DNA of 64,000 bases from Eutreptiella sp. 'Long Island Sound 2002' (Eukaryota; Euglenozoa; Euglenophyceae; Eutreptiales; Eutreptiaceae): the NCBI GenBank assembly GCA_964036045.1, contig OZ038387.1, positions 20,661,348-20,725,347 of the forward strand. The letters run 5' to 3'. Below are positions 50,993 to 64,000 of this stretch, in pieces; within the stretch, counting starts at the first letter, position 1, and every line of letters starts with the position of its first letter. Below the pieces are notes generated by a model. That model did no database searches. It was not told where the DNA came from and saw only the letters and a program-made list of their open reading frames with translations. A program made the translations under genes and the position numbers.

Positions 50993-52039
50993 GTTACATG
51001 GCGCACCCTCTCGGCCATCCCCCACCCCCACTCACTCTATCCCCTCACGTAACCCAGTCAAACCGCCCCCCCTCCTCTTTCTCCATGTCAAGAGGCTGTA
51101 TCCGCCATTTCAAAGCCCCATGGTGTGCCATGCTGGCCCGTCGGACAAAAAGCCTGCGCAATGCAATCGGCAAACGTGCTGCAATGAGTGAGCCTCTCAG
51201 CTCAAATGAATAGATGAGCTGCAAAACAAGCACAATTCGGGCCTAGACCAATAGAAACGTCATTTGCTTCCTGTCGCTCACACAGGGCAAGCACGTGCCC
51301 AATGCCCACAGCATTGGGGTGCATCCCAACCCCCATGGTGCTGGTGCCATTCTGAGCTGCATCTATAACGCCCAGTGTTCACGCCATTGTGGGCCAGTCC
51401 CCCCGTTGCTTTAAGATCGCCCCTTGGGGGCAGCCCTTCATGAGGGCTGCTGTGCTCTTTCCTGAGTGCATGCTTGTCGAAGCTGGGGTGTACTGCTGTT
51501 GTGCCTTTACAGGTTCCCTCAATGCCACAAAGGCCTAGCATGCCTAGACCTGTGCTTGCCTCCCAAGGGATGATTATGGAACAGGCCCAAACAGAGGCTG
51601 CTCCTGTTTAGTACGCCAGTCGCTTGCAATCCGAAAGGAAAGTGGGGGGATTTGTGAAGGCATCAAGCTAATTGCAAGTGTGTCAGTGAACGCTTCTTGG
51701 GAGTATGGTGGGAGGTATTGAAAATGGGCTGAAGCTCCGCACATGTTCCCAGATTCTCAACCTTCCCCACCCAACCTTTCGCCCCCAAAACCAAACCAAA
51801 ACCAAGCCAGCACACAGGTGCATCTTTTTGGGTCCCGCCTCCAGGAGCCACCACCGGCTGATCCAACCCTACACGGAGGCCTGTCTCTCGCTGTGTGCAC
51901 ACTGCGTACTGCTGTTGCAGCCACGCTGTGGTTGCACCCCCATAGGTGCCCAAATTTGGGTGCGCCCCAGCACAGTGTACACCCATCCTCATTCTCCTAC
52001 TCTGTGTGAGTTTCTGGGGGAGTGTGAGCACGCCAAGCG
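50993..52039. other. PP1 downstream region, no gene
   Basis: Starts with the presumed PP1 3' UTR. No other coding region is supported. Confidence 0.4.
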
Positions 52040-52095
52040 CACGGCGGGCATCTTTCTGGGCCACTTGGGATACGGAGCCCTAATCCACGCTTTTT

Positions 52096-52340
52096 GCATG
52101 GCCCCTTTCCTGTTGGGGATATGGACCGGGCCTTTTCCAGTTGGGGATATGGACTGGCCCCTTTCCGGTTGGTGATATGGACCTTCCTCTTTCTAGTTGG
52201 GGATGTGGATTGACCCCTTTCCGGTTGGGGATATGGACCGGCCCCTTTCTGGTTGGAGTTGGGGATATGGACCGACCCCTTTCTGGTTGGGGATATGGAC
52301 CGGCCCCCTTTCCTGTTGGGGATATGGACCCCATTTCCCG
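52096..52340 (+). repeat. Minisatellite, GGGGATATGGACC unit, copy 2
   Basis: About nine imperfect 27-30 bp units. Begins after the same lead-in (GGAGCCCTAATCCACGCTTT) as the array at 45142, so the two arrays are paralogous but differ in unit number. Confidence 0.85.
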
Positions 52341-52442
52341 GTCTTTACGACACATTTCACAGACTCCATGCCCATCAGTTCCATTGGTGGCATATGGAGT
52401 GCTGACCTGTAGAATCCTAAGTATGCATCACATGTTTACCAG

Positions 52443-53069
52443 GTAACTGTTGCCGTTGATATGTTGGGCAACATTGCATGGATTTGCCCCTTGGCCCCCG
52501 GGACATCTGTGGATGTTTTGATTTGGGATGAGTGTGGACCGTCTCTTACCTGTGGTGATTTCTTTGATTTTGAGGTTGGGGGCCATGACGGCGCTTGTAA
52601 AAGCTGGATTCATGTCATTGTGCCATGCATTGGAAGAAAGAATGGAATTTTGACGGCCCGCCAACAGTCGTACAATGATTTGCATGGGTGGTATAGGGCA
52701 TGCGTGGAGCATTTGTTTGGACAGTTGTGGCATTGGGGTTTGGTTAGGAACATGTGGCGTGGCAGCCCTAATGAGTTGCACCAGTCCGTGCGTGTTTTGT
52801 TGCATTTCACGCAATTTTGCATTCGGAGGCAGGTGTGTCACACTCTTTATGGACCATGGGACCATGTCCTGCTTCATGTTTGGACTGATGAAAGCAATGC
52901 GGCCACCACGCAAGATGAAGGAGAGGATGAGGCAGATGTGTGTGCCTTGTGTTGTCAGAAGCGCTCCACCATCACAGCTTGTGGTGAGTGCCAGGAGCAT
53001 TATTGTGATGAATGTATTGATGCCCACACTTGTAGGGAACAAATTGTTTATTCGCCAATACATGAGTAA
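52443..53069 (+). pseudogene. PIF/Harbinger (DDE_Tnp4) transposase, longer copy 2
   Basis: 209 codons in frame after an apparent 3' splice site (TTTACCAG at 52442). Starts VTVAVDMLGNIAWICPLAPG and TSVDVLIWDECG, the DDE_Tnp4 core strand pattern. It goes on through FEVGGHDGACKSWIHVIVP, whose Asp fits the second catalytic position, then YRACVEHLFGQLWHW with the catalytic Glu, and ends in the cysteine-rich tail. The first catalytic Asp and the N-terminus would lie in upstream exons not seen here. Best preserved transposase in the window but still partial. ATG 52461 is an internal Met. Confidence 0.72.
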
Positions 53070-54063
53070 TACACATTGACATTGAAATTCTCCATTTCAT
53101 TTGATGCAGCGTGCTTTGTAGGGGAGGTTTGCGGTCCACTCTGGTCAATTTTGGGGGGCTCCTCTAGGGGAGGGTAAATCCGGGGTCAAAGTTGGGATAG
53201 TTAATACAAAAATAGCGCACCAGGCGCGCGCCGGGCAAACACCCCTTTCTTGCTGGCAGCTGCTGATTCCCAGTCACTGTGGGGCACCCCTCATGTTGGC
53301 CTTTACCAGATCTCCATGGCATCATGGGCTGGCACGCATTGTAGGGCAGAAGCAAAAAGAGGAGGACACCACACCACACCCCACACCCCCCTATACCCCC
53401 GCCGCAGCCCGCCACCTCTTGATTGTCCATAATTCGGGCAGTGGCCCCTGGGCCTGAGATCCCCTGCCGTCTTCTTTGGTCCAGCGAGTTGGGTGAATAA
53501 GGAGAATGACACATTTGGCCTATGTGTGCAAATGTGTGGGCTGCCGTCCAACCCCCGATCACCGTCTGAGGGAACGGATAATAGCAGGGCCATGTAGAAT
53601 GCCTGCTCAGAACACTTGCACAAGTCATGTCTGCGTGGACAGCACTCAAGCACAACGCCTGGGGGTTTGGCTGAGGTGGAGGGATGAGGTATATGAATAG
53701 CTCGTCGCCATGGAGTTCCCTGTGTGGGAACGTACAGGCCCAGTCTTTTCACACAACCCCTCCTCCTCCATACCCCTCCGTTCCCTCGCCACAATCAAGT
53801 ACCCAAAGTTGCGAATTTTCTACCCAAATTTGCGAAATTAGACCTCAAACATCGGGATTTTGGCAGGTTTGCTCACTTAATCAGAAATTTTCGACAAATT
53901 TGGTCATGCACGCACAGTGCAGGTATTGATGGTTATGGGCAGTAGATGCTCGTGGGTTCTGTAGATAGTATGTCTAATAGCACCCCCCCCCCCCCCCCCC
54001 GTGCTCTGTAACAGGTACGCCTGGGTATGTAGATGTAGCCATATGCATTTTGTATTGTATCTG
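52628..54063 (+). repeat. Segmental duplication, copy 2 (downstream of PP1)
   Basis: Nearly identical partner of 45302-46732, offset about 7.33 kb. Includes the transposase end, its tail and the C-run at 53983-54000. Confidence 0.9.
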
Positions 54064-56942
<2,879 letters not shown>

Positions 56943-56954
56943 CTGAGCCACCCA

Positions 56955-57060
56955 TTGGTGCCTAGGCTAGGGTTGGGGTCAGGGTTAGGTCTAGGCTAGG
57001 TCAGGGGAACCCGACCCCTACCCCTACTCTAGGCCCTGACTCTAATCAAGACTGAATATT
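56955..57060. repeat. Telomere-like spacer 1
   Basis: Degenerate TAGGGTT / CCCTA-type motifs in both orientations, ending GACTGAATATT just before the first inverted end. Confidence 0.5.
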
Positions 57061-58070
57061 GGGACCGAGCTGGTGGGGGAGGGAACATCAGCTATGAATG
57101 GTGAGGGACACCAATGAGTCACACATTGAAGGCCGTTGATAGAGTGGAATCAGCTTGCAAGTGATCTGCTTCACCACAAGGCCCACTTTCAAGGCTTTTT
57201 TGGACTTGTGAGGGTCCAAAATGCCCCAAAACGGGCTCAAAATGGGCTCATTTCACCCGTTTGTGCACCCCAAATGGTCTAGGATGAGTTTTGGAAAAAT
57301 GTGTTTTTCACCCATTTTTGACCCATTTTTGGTCCCAAAACAGCCCATTTTCAAGGCATTTTGGGATTTTCGGGGGACCAAAATGGGCCACCACAAGCTC
57401 AAAACAATCCAAAAACACTTGTTTTAGCATCACACATGGTGTAGGATCATTTTTGAAAAAAGTCATTTTTTGCCCCTACTGGACCCTGTTGACCCAATCG
57501 GGCACCCACCTGTTTGGGCTTGAGCTTGCAGCTTGCCGCCGCCTGCTGGGGCTACGTATGGGGGTCTAGGCGTCCGTTTGGGCAATTTTGAGGGGTGGAA
57601 ACCACAAAAAGTGGGGGGTTGCGGGTGGACTAGGTGCCCTCGGAATCGCATTTTGAGCCATGTAGCCAAAGATATGGCCTGTTCTTGGTTTGTGGCTGTC
57701 GCCTACCAATCTGCACAAAATTTGGGGCTTCTGGGGCCTTTTTGGGCCGTTTCCGGGACATATGGTGGAGTTAGAGGGCAGCAAAGGGCTCGTTGACACG
57801 GGAAAGTCAAGCCGCGCGTCGAGTGTACCCACCCTTTCCCTTTGTTTGGCCGTTTTGAATGGGTTCTAGGGCTGTTTTGGTCCAAAAAATGGCTGTTTTT
57901 GGCCCTAAATTGCAGTTTTTGAAACCGAGGTCCGCCACTTGCGACAGCTGTTCCCGGCCGCCACCGTTGAGTTTCTGGCTCATACTTTGTGTGGTTGTCC
58001 CTCACACCCATAGGGGGGTGTTGCCTGAACCGTGCGTCCTTTTGCGTATTCTGTGTCCACCAGATCCACA

Positions 58071-58405
58071 ATGCCTGAATCTGAGTTGCCCTGGCTTGTC
58101 GCCAGACTGCCTGTGTACTACCACCGCTCCAACGGGGATAGGGTGTCAGCCACTGTCGTTGACCCTTCTCCAAGAGGTGGGCGTCGCGTCTCTATTCGGT
58201 ACGAATTGGGTGGTGAAGAGTCTTGTACGAGCATGCACCCGAGGAGCGGTTGGAGTTTGCAATTGTGACTGCTGAGAGCCCCGATTCCCCCCAACCTGTG
58301 CACCATGAGGCGCCGATGGACGCTTTGCTGGAGCCCCAATTACCTGAAGTGGAAGCTGAAGCCCCAAGAATTGATGATCATGAGCCAGAATGCTGTGGCA
58401 TATGA
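58071..58405 (+). pseudogene. Small SH3/Tudor-like barrel ORF, frameshifted
   Basis: The first frame reads MPESELPWLVARLPVYYHRS, NGDRVSATVV and RRVSIRYELGGEE. A shift near 58222 continues as YEHAPEERLEFAIV, followed by an acidic Pro/Glu tail. A short strand, G-D-R-V-x-A-T-V-V, a loop, a strand and then E-x-L is typical of small SH3-like barrels (Tudor, agenet or integrase-C-terminal type). This is inference from pattern only. Confidence 0.3.
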
Positions 58406-58683
58406 AATTGAAATTCCCGTAACCCAACCAGTGTTGTCGCTTGTGTTGTCGCCTGTGCATGGTTTGTTACGGAGGTGCGTGCAAGGTGCAGAAATCGGGA
58501 GCCTGGGTGTGTTTCTATGGGGGCCATTCAACGGGGTACAAGTTGGGCAAGCATCCCAAAAACATTGAACCGTGCGCGCACCGTGCACGCACCGTGCGCG
58601 CACCGTGCGACAACGCCCCCTAGGTATCATCCACCAAAATTTCAACCAAATCCGAAGCACCACGACGGAGTTCTGATTTTTAC

Positions 58684-58698
58684 CCATTTCGCGCGTGC

Positions 58699-58733
<35 letters not shown>

Positions 58734-58747
58734 GCTGCTGCTGCTGC
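58684..58747 (+). repeat. (TGCT)n/(GCTT)n tract near the end of element 1
   Basis: CTTG/CTGC iterations. The matching tract in element 2 lies at about 60187-60234. Confidence 0.8.
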
Positions 58748-58820
58748 TAAACCTGGTAGGTCCACCCTAGACACTAAAAAGGGTTATAAAACCAAGACTG
58801 GTTCCACCAGCTCGGTGACC

Positions 58821-58913
58821 CCAACCCTACTCCTTAACCAACCCCTAAACCCTAGCCCTAGCCCTAGGCCATAACTCTAACCTAGACTGAAACCCTAACC
58901 AGGATTGAATATT
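58821..58913. repeat. Telomere-like CCCTAA spacer 2
   Basis: CCCTAAACCCTAGCCCTAGC and related CCCTAACC motifs between element 1 and element 2. Confidence 0.65.
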
Positions 58914-60310
58914 GGGACCGAGCTGGTGGGGGAAGGATCATTGTCTAGGAGACTTCAACGACAAATGAGGTACGCACTGGAAAGTGGATGAGAGCGTCTC
59001 AAAATGCGCTCAAAATGAGCTGTATTCATCCGTTTGGGCACCACAACTGGACTAGGATCATGTTTGGAAAACCATGCTTTTGACCTGTTTTTGAGCCCTT
59101 TGTCATCCCAAATTGGCCCATTTTCAAGGCCCTTTCGCCCTTGAGAGGCGCCAAAATTGCTCAACATGGGCTCACAATGCGCTCATTCCACTTGTTTGTG
59201 CACCCCCAAATAGTCCAAAAAAATCCTTGCAAAAACACATTTTTAATCCATTTTTGACTGATTTGTGGTCCCAAAACAGCCCATTTTCAAGGCATTTTGT
59301 GACTTTGGAGGGGCCAAAATGGCTTGCTATGGGCTCAAAAAGGGCTCATTGCACTTGTTTAGGCACCCCAAATGGTCTAGGATGATTTTTGGAAAAACAC
59401 TTTTTTGACCCATTTTGGACCCATTTTGTGTCCCAAAACAGCCCATTTTCAAGGCATTGTGGGATTTTAGGAGGGCCAAAACATGCCACCGCGAGCTCAA
59501 AGTGCACCAAAAACACTTGTTATGGCATTCCATGTGGTTCAGGATCATTTTTTCCAAAAAGTCAATTTTTTTTTTGCACCCGGTCGACCTCCTTGACCCT
59601 TTTTGGCACCAAGCTCTTTGGGCTACCTCTTGCAGCCGGCTACAGCCCACTGGGCCCAGGTACGGGGGTCTTGGTGTCGGTTAGGGCAATTCTGAGGGGT
59701 GGAAACCACCAAAAGTGGGTGGTTGCGGGTGGATTAGGTGCGCTCGAAATCGCGTTTCGAGCCACGCAGCCCGAGATATGGTCTATTTTTGGTTTGGGGC
59801 TGTCGGCGGCCAATGTGCACTAATTCTGGAGATTTCGGGGGCTCTTTGGGGGCGGTTCGCGGACATATTGTGGAGTTAGAGGGCCCTAGAGGGCCCTTCA
59901 GCACGGGGAAATCTAGCTGCACATGTATAGTAGCCACTATTTCCTTTCATTTGGCCGTTTTCAGCAGGTTCTAGGGCAGGTTTGGGCAAAAAAAGGCTGA
60001 TTTTGGCCCTAAATTGCAGATTTTGAAATGGAGGTCCGGCAATTGCGACGCCCGTTCCTGGCCGCCACCGTTGACTTTTTGGCTCATATTTTGTGTGGTT
60101 GTCCCTCACAACCATAGGTAGCATCCACCAAAATTTTGGCCGAATCTGAAGCACCACAACGGAGCTGTGATTCTTCCCCATTTTGCGCGTGCTTGCTGCT
60201 TGCTGCTTGCTGCTTGCTTGCTGCTTGCTTGCTTTCCAAACTCGTTGGGTCCAACTTGGACACTAAAGGAGGTTATAAAACCAAGAGTGGTTCCACCAGC
60301 TCGGTGACCC
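58914..60310. mobile_element. Repeat element 2 with CCACCAGCTCGGT ends
   Basis: About 1.4 kb, same ends and internal subrepeats as element 1. It lacks the ORF pair. It contains the GCTTGCTGCTTGC tract near its right end. Confidence 0.6.
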
Positions 60311-60358
60311 TAACCCTAACCTTGGCTCTCACGCTAACCCTAACCAGGATTGAATATT
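60311..60358. repeat. Telomere-like CCCTAA spacer 3
   Basis: Contains CTAACCCTAACC twice, and ends AGGATTGAATATT as in the other spacers. Confidence 0.65.
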
Positions 60359-61337
60359 GGGACCGAGCTGGTGGGGCAAGGAACATCTAGGAGACTTCAA
60401 CAACAAATGAAGTACGTACCGGAAAGTGGATGAGAGCGGCTCAAAAGGGGCTCAAAATGAGTTGTATTCATCCGTTTGGGCACCACAACTGGACTAGGAT
60501 CATTTTTCCAAAACCAGGGTTTTGGCCCGTTTTTGAGCCCTTTGTGGTCCCAAATTGGCCCATTTTCAAGGCCCTTTCGCCCTTGAGAAGGGCCAAAATT
60601 GCCCAACATGGGCTTAAAATGGGCTCATTCCACTTTTTTGTGCACCCCAAATCCAGTGCACCTTGTTGATCCATTTTGGCACCTAGCTCTTTGGGCTACA
60701 TCTTGCACATTGCTGCGGCCCACTGGGCCTAGGTACGGGGGTCCAGGCGTTGCAAGTGCCGGACCTCCATTTCAAAATCTGCAATTTAGGGCCATTGCAA
60801 GCTAGTTTGGCCACTGCAAAGTCACAATATGCCTTGAAAATGGGTTGTTTTGGGACCAAAAATCAATCAAAAATGTGTTTTTCCAAAGATACTTTTGGGC
60901 TGTGCAAAAGGATGACTTTTTCCAAAAATGAGCCTCCCCAAACCAAAAATAGACCATATCTTGGGCTACTGGCTCAAAACGCGGTTTCAAGCACACCTGG
61001 TCCACCTGCAACCACCCACTTTTGGTGGGTTCCATGCCTCAAAATTGCCCTAACCGACGCTTGGTCCCCCGTACCTAGGCCCAGTGGGCTGCAGCCGGCT
61101 GCAAGAGGTAGCCTAAAGAGCTGGGTGCCAAAATGGGTCAACAAGGGGCACTGGGTGCAAAAAGATGACTTTTTGGAAAAAATCATCCTGGACCACATGG
61201 AATGCCAAAACAAGTTTGTTTTGGCCCTCCTAAAATCTCAAAATGCCTTGAAAATGGGCCGTTTTGGGACAAAAAATGGGTTCAAAATGGGTCAAAGATT
61301 TGTTTTTCCAAAAATGATCCTACACCATTTGGGGTGC
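60359..61337. mobile_element. Repeat element 3, incomplete, with internal inversion
   Basis: Starts like elements 1 and 2. From about 60740 the shared subrepeats appear in the opposite orientation (CCTTGAAAATGGGTTGTTTT and similar), so the element folds back on itself before the assembly gap. Confidence 0.5.
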
Positions 61338-61537
61338 NNNNNNNNNNNNNNNNNNNNNNNNNNNNNNNNNNNNNNNNNNNNNNNNNNNNNNNNNNNNNNN
61401 NNNNNNNNNNNNNNNNNNNNNNNNNNNNNNNNNNNNNNNNNNNNNNNNNNNNNNNNNNNNNNNNNNNNNNNNNNNNNNNNNNNNNNNNNNNNNNNNNNNN
61501 NNNNNNNNNNNNNNNNNNNNNNNNNNNNNNNNNNNNN
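61338..61537. other. Assembly gap, 200 N
   Basis: A run of exactly 200 N. The repeats on its left side probably caused it. True length unknown. Confidence 1.
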
Positions 61538-61911
61538 GGGGGCATTTTGAGACAATGGGAATGTTGCCTGTCTAGTGCAAAGTTTTGTAAGTTTGAAGTT
61601 TGCACCATGTGGGCACCGCTTGCGCACTGTGGCAAGAGCACCTTCTCAGCCAAACCCCTCAACAACCATCAAACACCTTTTGTAATCCCCTATCATACGA
61701 ATTTTTACCACGTGGATGCCATCAATAGAATCAAAGTCACTTTGCACCCAAGATAGTAGCTTGTGTAAAAGGCCAAAACTGGGGTTTGAGTGGTTGGGTA
61801 CATCTGGGGACCCATAGGGACTGCCAGCACCCACTTGGTAGGCGTCAAACACAGCAAAGCTTGTTGTGTTCATTTGTTGCAAGTATGCAGTTTACACATG
61901 AGGTGGTGTAG
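61538..61911. other. No gene recognised
   Basis: Short stretch between the gap and element C, with no supported coding region. Confidence 0.4.
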
Positions 61912-62433
61912 GGGGGAGCCTTAAGCGCAGTGCGCGTGCAGTGCAACTATTTGGGCGTCTGGCCGTACTAGAGACCCATACTTTGAGATACTAGGGGCCC
62001 CTAGGGGCATCATGGTGACCCCTAGGGGAGGTTTTGACTTCTGATTTTGTCCCCCTTTGTCATGTTGTGCACACAAGTTGCGTATTCTCCCTCTAGCCCC
62101 TCTTTGCTACTTATGCTTTGATTTGGAAGGAGAACATCCTGATTTCAATCGATCTGGTGTTTGGTTGCCCTGCTTATCTACCTTGTGACTATCATTTTGC
62201 ATTGGGGAAAATCATCAAGGTTTTCTTTATCAAAAGCAAGGAACATCCACAGCATTGGGGAAACCAGAAACCTTGTGCATGATGTGTGTTATGTGAAGGG
62301 AAGGTAGTTTGCAACTTTCTTGAGCTGGGGCAGTTTGGGTCACCTAATTCTAAGGGCTTTTCCAAGGGGTGTGCTTGGGGGCTCTTCGGGGGGAACATAG
62401 TCTAAAAGTAGCTCGCAGTGCAAAGATTCCCCC
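61912..62433. mobile_element. PIF/Harbinger-type element C (non-autonomous)
   Basis: 522 bp with GGGGG and CCCCC ends and TAG duplications on both sides (61909-61911 and 62434-62436). The left 150 bp and right 165 bp are nearly identical to element D, and the middle differs. It lacks D's transposase segment, so it looks like an internal-deletion relative. Confidence 0.85.
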
Positions 62434-62436
62434 TAG

Positions 62437-63088
62437 GTACTCAATTATTGCTGTCTCGCAGCTATGAAACAACATGTTTTGGTCTCGGGTTGTCCTTGGC
62501 ACCAGTGTCATCTATCATCGTTCAAGCACATTGGAGAGAGTTCCTGCGGTTGTTGTGGGCCCCTCAAAGCTGCAGCGATTTCTTGTGCATCCGGTGATCA
62601 TCTGCAAGATGATCACACATGATCCGAACAAATGATTGTGCTCCACTTTAGTACTTCGCCGGTTGGAGTTCTAGAAGCCTCCAAGAGAGAAGTGTTATCA
62701 TCAAGAGGCCTCCAAGAAAGAACAAACTCTACCCAAATGCCTCCTAAAATTATTGGGAACCATCAAAATACCCCAAGAAGAAGGTCTTGTGCTAGCAACC
62801 GTGTTGTTCTAGGGTTCTATGGGCTTTCTATGGGCTTTTTGGTTGGGTGCTTCTTGGGATGGTTCACCGGTGTTTACCCTAACAATTGCCGCGGTGCAGA
62901 CGCGGTGCATGCGCGGTGCGAGAAGAACCTTGTCAGTTGACACACGGTGTCGCAATAGTTAGCCCCGTTTAGAAACCCTTGAAAACATTAGCCCTCTACC
63001 GTGCAATTTTGGATTGTGGACATAATTGATTCTCAGCACAAGGTGTCACACATGCGCACAAAATGATCACCCCACCCCACTCTTGTTT
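62437..63088. other. Spacer between elements C and D
   Basis: One plus frame of 102 codons (62632-62940) has a hydrophobic GFYGLSMGFLVGCFLGWFTG segment preceded by a basic stretch. It has no homology I can name and may be chance. A GCAGACGCGGTGCATGCG repeat-like patch lies near 62897. Confidence 0.3.
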
Positions 63089-63091
63089 CAA

Positions 63092-63840
63092 GGGGGCGCC
63101 CCAAGCGCAGTGCGCGCGCAGTGCAACTATTTGAGCGTCTGGCCGTACCAGAGACCCATACTTTGAGATACTAGGGGCCCCTAGGGGCATCATGGTGACC
63201 CCTAGCGGAGGTTTTGACTTCTGATTTTGTCCCCCTTTGTTTGGGGACCCCCGAGAATGCAAGGGTGACGTAGCATTGCCGCCCTCTTTTGGGCCCCAAC
63301 CTTCCGGTGCTATTGAGGAAAGTGAAGGGACATTGTATGGATTATGAGATTGGCTCCATGGATGGTGCATACAAGGGGCGCCTCCATGTGGCATGGCCAT
63401 TTTATCGGTCGAAAGACGTTGACCGAGCGGCAAAAGGAGTACAATGATGTTCATGGTTTCTATAGGGCACGCATTGAGCACTTGTTTGCACGCATGTGGC
63501 ACTGGGGCATCATAAGGAACATATGGAGGGGATCCGGTACGGAGTTGCATGAGTACGTGCGTGTACTCTTGCATTTGCAGCAATTTTTGATTCGAAGACA
63601 GGTGGAACAGAAAGACAGTTCTGTGTTCTTGAGGGTGGCGACCAATGCGCTGTTCATGGCTTTTCCAGTTGTGCATGATGTGTGTTATGTGAAGGGAAGG
63701 TAGTTTGCAGCTTTATTGAGCTAGGGCAGTTTGGGTCACCTAATTCTAAGGGCGTTTCCAAGGGGTTTGCTTGGGGGCTCTTCGGGGGGAACATAGTCTA
63801 AAAGTAGCGCGCAGTGCGCGCGCAGTGCAAAGACTCCCCC
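63092..63840. mobile_element. PIF/Harbinger-type element D
   Basis: 749 bp with GGGGGCGCC and CCCCC ends and CAA duplications on both sides (63089-63091 and 63841-63843). The left end has GCGCAGTGCGCGCGCAGTGC, then AACTATTTGAGCG; the right end has the inverted equivalent. It carries a transposase fragment, which ties the whole A-D family to PIF/Harbinger. Confidence 0.88.
63340..63620 (+). pseudogene. DDE_Tnp4 transposase fragment in element D
   Basis: The first frame reads GSMDGAYKGRLHVAWPFYRS, with the Asp in the second catalytic position. After a frameshift near 63415 it reads LTERQKEYNDVHGFYRARIE and HLFARMWHWGIIRNIWRG with the catalytic Glu, then LHEYVRVLLHLQQFLIRRQV. It aligns well with the transposase copies at 45303 and 52443 (HLFGQLWHWGLVRNMWRG), but diverges after QV and lacks the cysteine tail. 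Confidence 0.72.
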
Positions 63841-63846
63841 CAACAT

Positions 63847-64000
63847 AGGCTTGTCCTAACACGGCAACCCCGTGTTTCCGCATTTTGGGTCTTTTTTGGA
63901 ACCATCATTTTTACGGATCCAATCCAATAGAGAATGTGGTTTGTAGCTTTGTACGGGCGAAGTGCAAGTCTAATATGGGTTGCAAAGTGTTGGTGTAGCT
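63847..64000 (+). repeat. Dispersed repeat at right edge, related to 44333-44482
   Basis: Same ordered blocks as the PP1 intron 2 copy, roughly 80% identical by eye. Runs off the window. Confidence 0.7.

Larger units (their letters stand above)
57061..58820. mobile_element. Repeat element 1 with CCACCAGCTCGGT ends
   Basis: About 1.76 kb from GGGACCGAGCTGGTGG to CCACCAGCTCGGTGACCC, which are inverted relative to each other. The interior holds runs of AAAATGGGC/CCCATTTTCAAGGC-type subrepeats shared with elements 2 and 3, a small ORF pair (58071-58405), a GTGCGCGCACC repeat and a (TGCTTGC)n tract near the right end. Exact ends and target-site duplication are not certain. Confidence 0.6.

Noticed and set aside
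58821-58913. True telomere or chromosome end
   Set aside because: The CCCTAA motifs are few and degenerate, and sequence continues on both sides.
62632-62940. 102-codon ORF with a hydrophobic segment between elements C and D
   Set aside because: No homology or coding support; the hydrophobic run could be chance.

Overview
This is a repeat-rich nuclear genome window from a eukaryote, most likely a green plant or streptophyte alga. The evidence is spliced genes with GT-AG introns of 0.9-2.7 kb, a plant-type PP1 catalytic subunit, CCCTAA-like (plant telomere-type) spacers, a tRNA-derived SINE with target-site duplications, PIF/Harbinger elements with 3-bp target-site duplications, and a 200-N assembly gap. 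A charophyte such as Chara would fit, but the sequence alone does not prove it.

Only two intact genes are convincing. One is a single-exon NXPE/PC-esterase-like secreted protein (34643-36283, +). The other is a five-exon serine/threonine phosphatase PP1 catalytic subunit (42902-50992, +, 307 aa when spliced). Everything else recognisable is mobile or decayed.

Layout. 1-12.5 kb: minus-strand coding-like fragments (one WWE-like), minisatellites and a tRNA-like sequence. 12.6-16.1 kb: a badly decayed eIF4A-like DEAD-box helicase on the minus strand, interrupted by a gag-like ORF and a transposase tail. 18.1-19.9 kb: tandem repeats, including a GGATATGGA minisatellite that switches strand. 21.8-24.3 kb: an element bounded by arrays of palindromes, carrying a tyrosine-recombinase-like gene followed by a PHD finger. 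This is the best candidate for an undescribed system. 24.4-34.6 kb: mostly empty, with one single-pass membrane ORF on the minus strand. 34.6-36.3 kb: the esterase gene. 38.5-41.5 kb: two PIF/Harbinger-type elements. 42.2-42.6 kb: a SINE just upstream of PP1. 42.9-51.0 kb: PP1, its introns loaded with transposon pieces. 45.1-46.7 and 52.0-54.1 kb: a nearly identical segmental duplication carrying a DDE_Tnp4 transposase fragment with a cysteine-rich tail. 57.0-61.3 kb: three related elements separated by telomere-like spacers, running into the gap. 61.9-63.8 kb: two more PIF/Harbinger elements, one an internal-deletion derivative of the other.

There is no operon logic here. The interest lies in the mobile elements, how they are built, and how they have invaded PP1 introns and broken the helicase copy.
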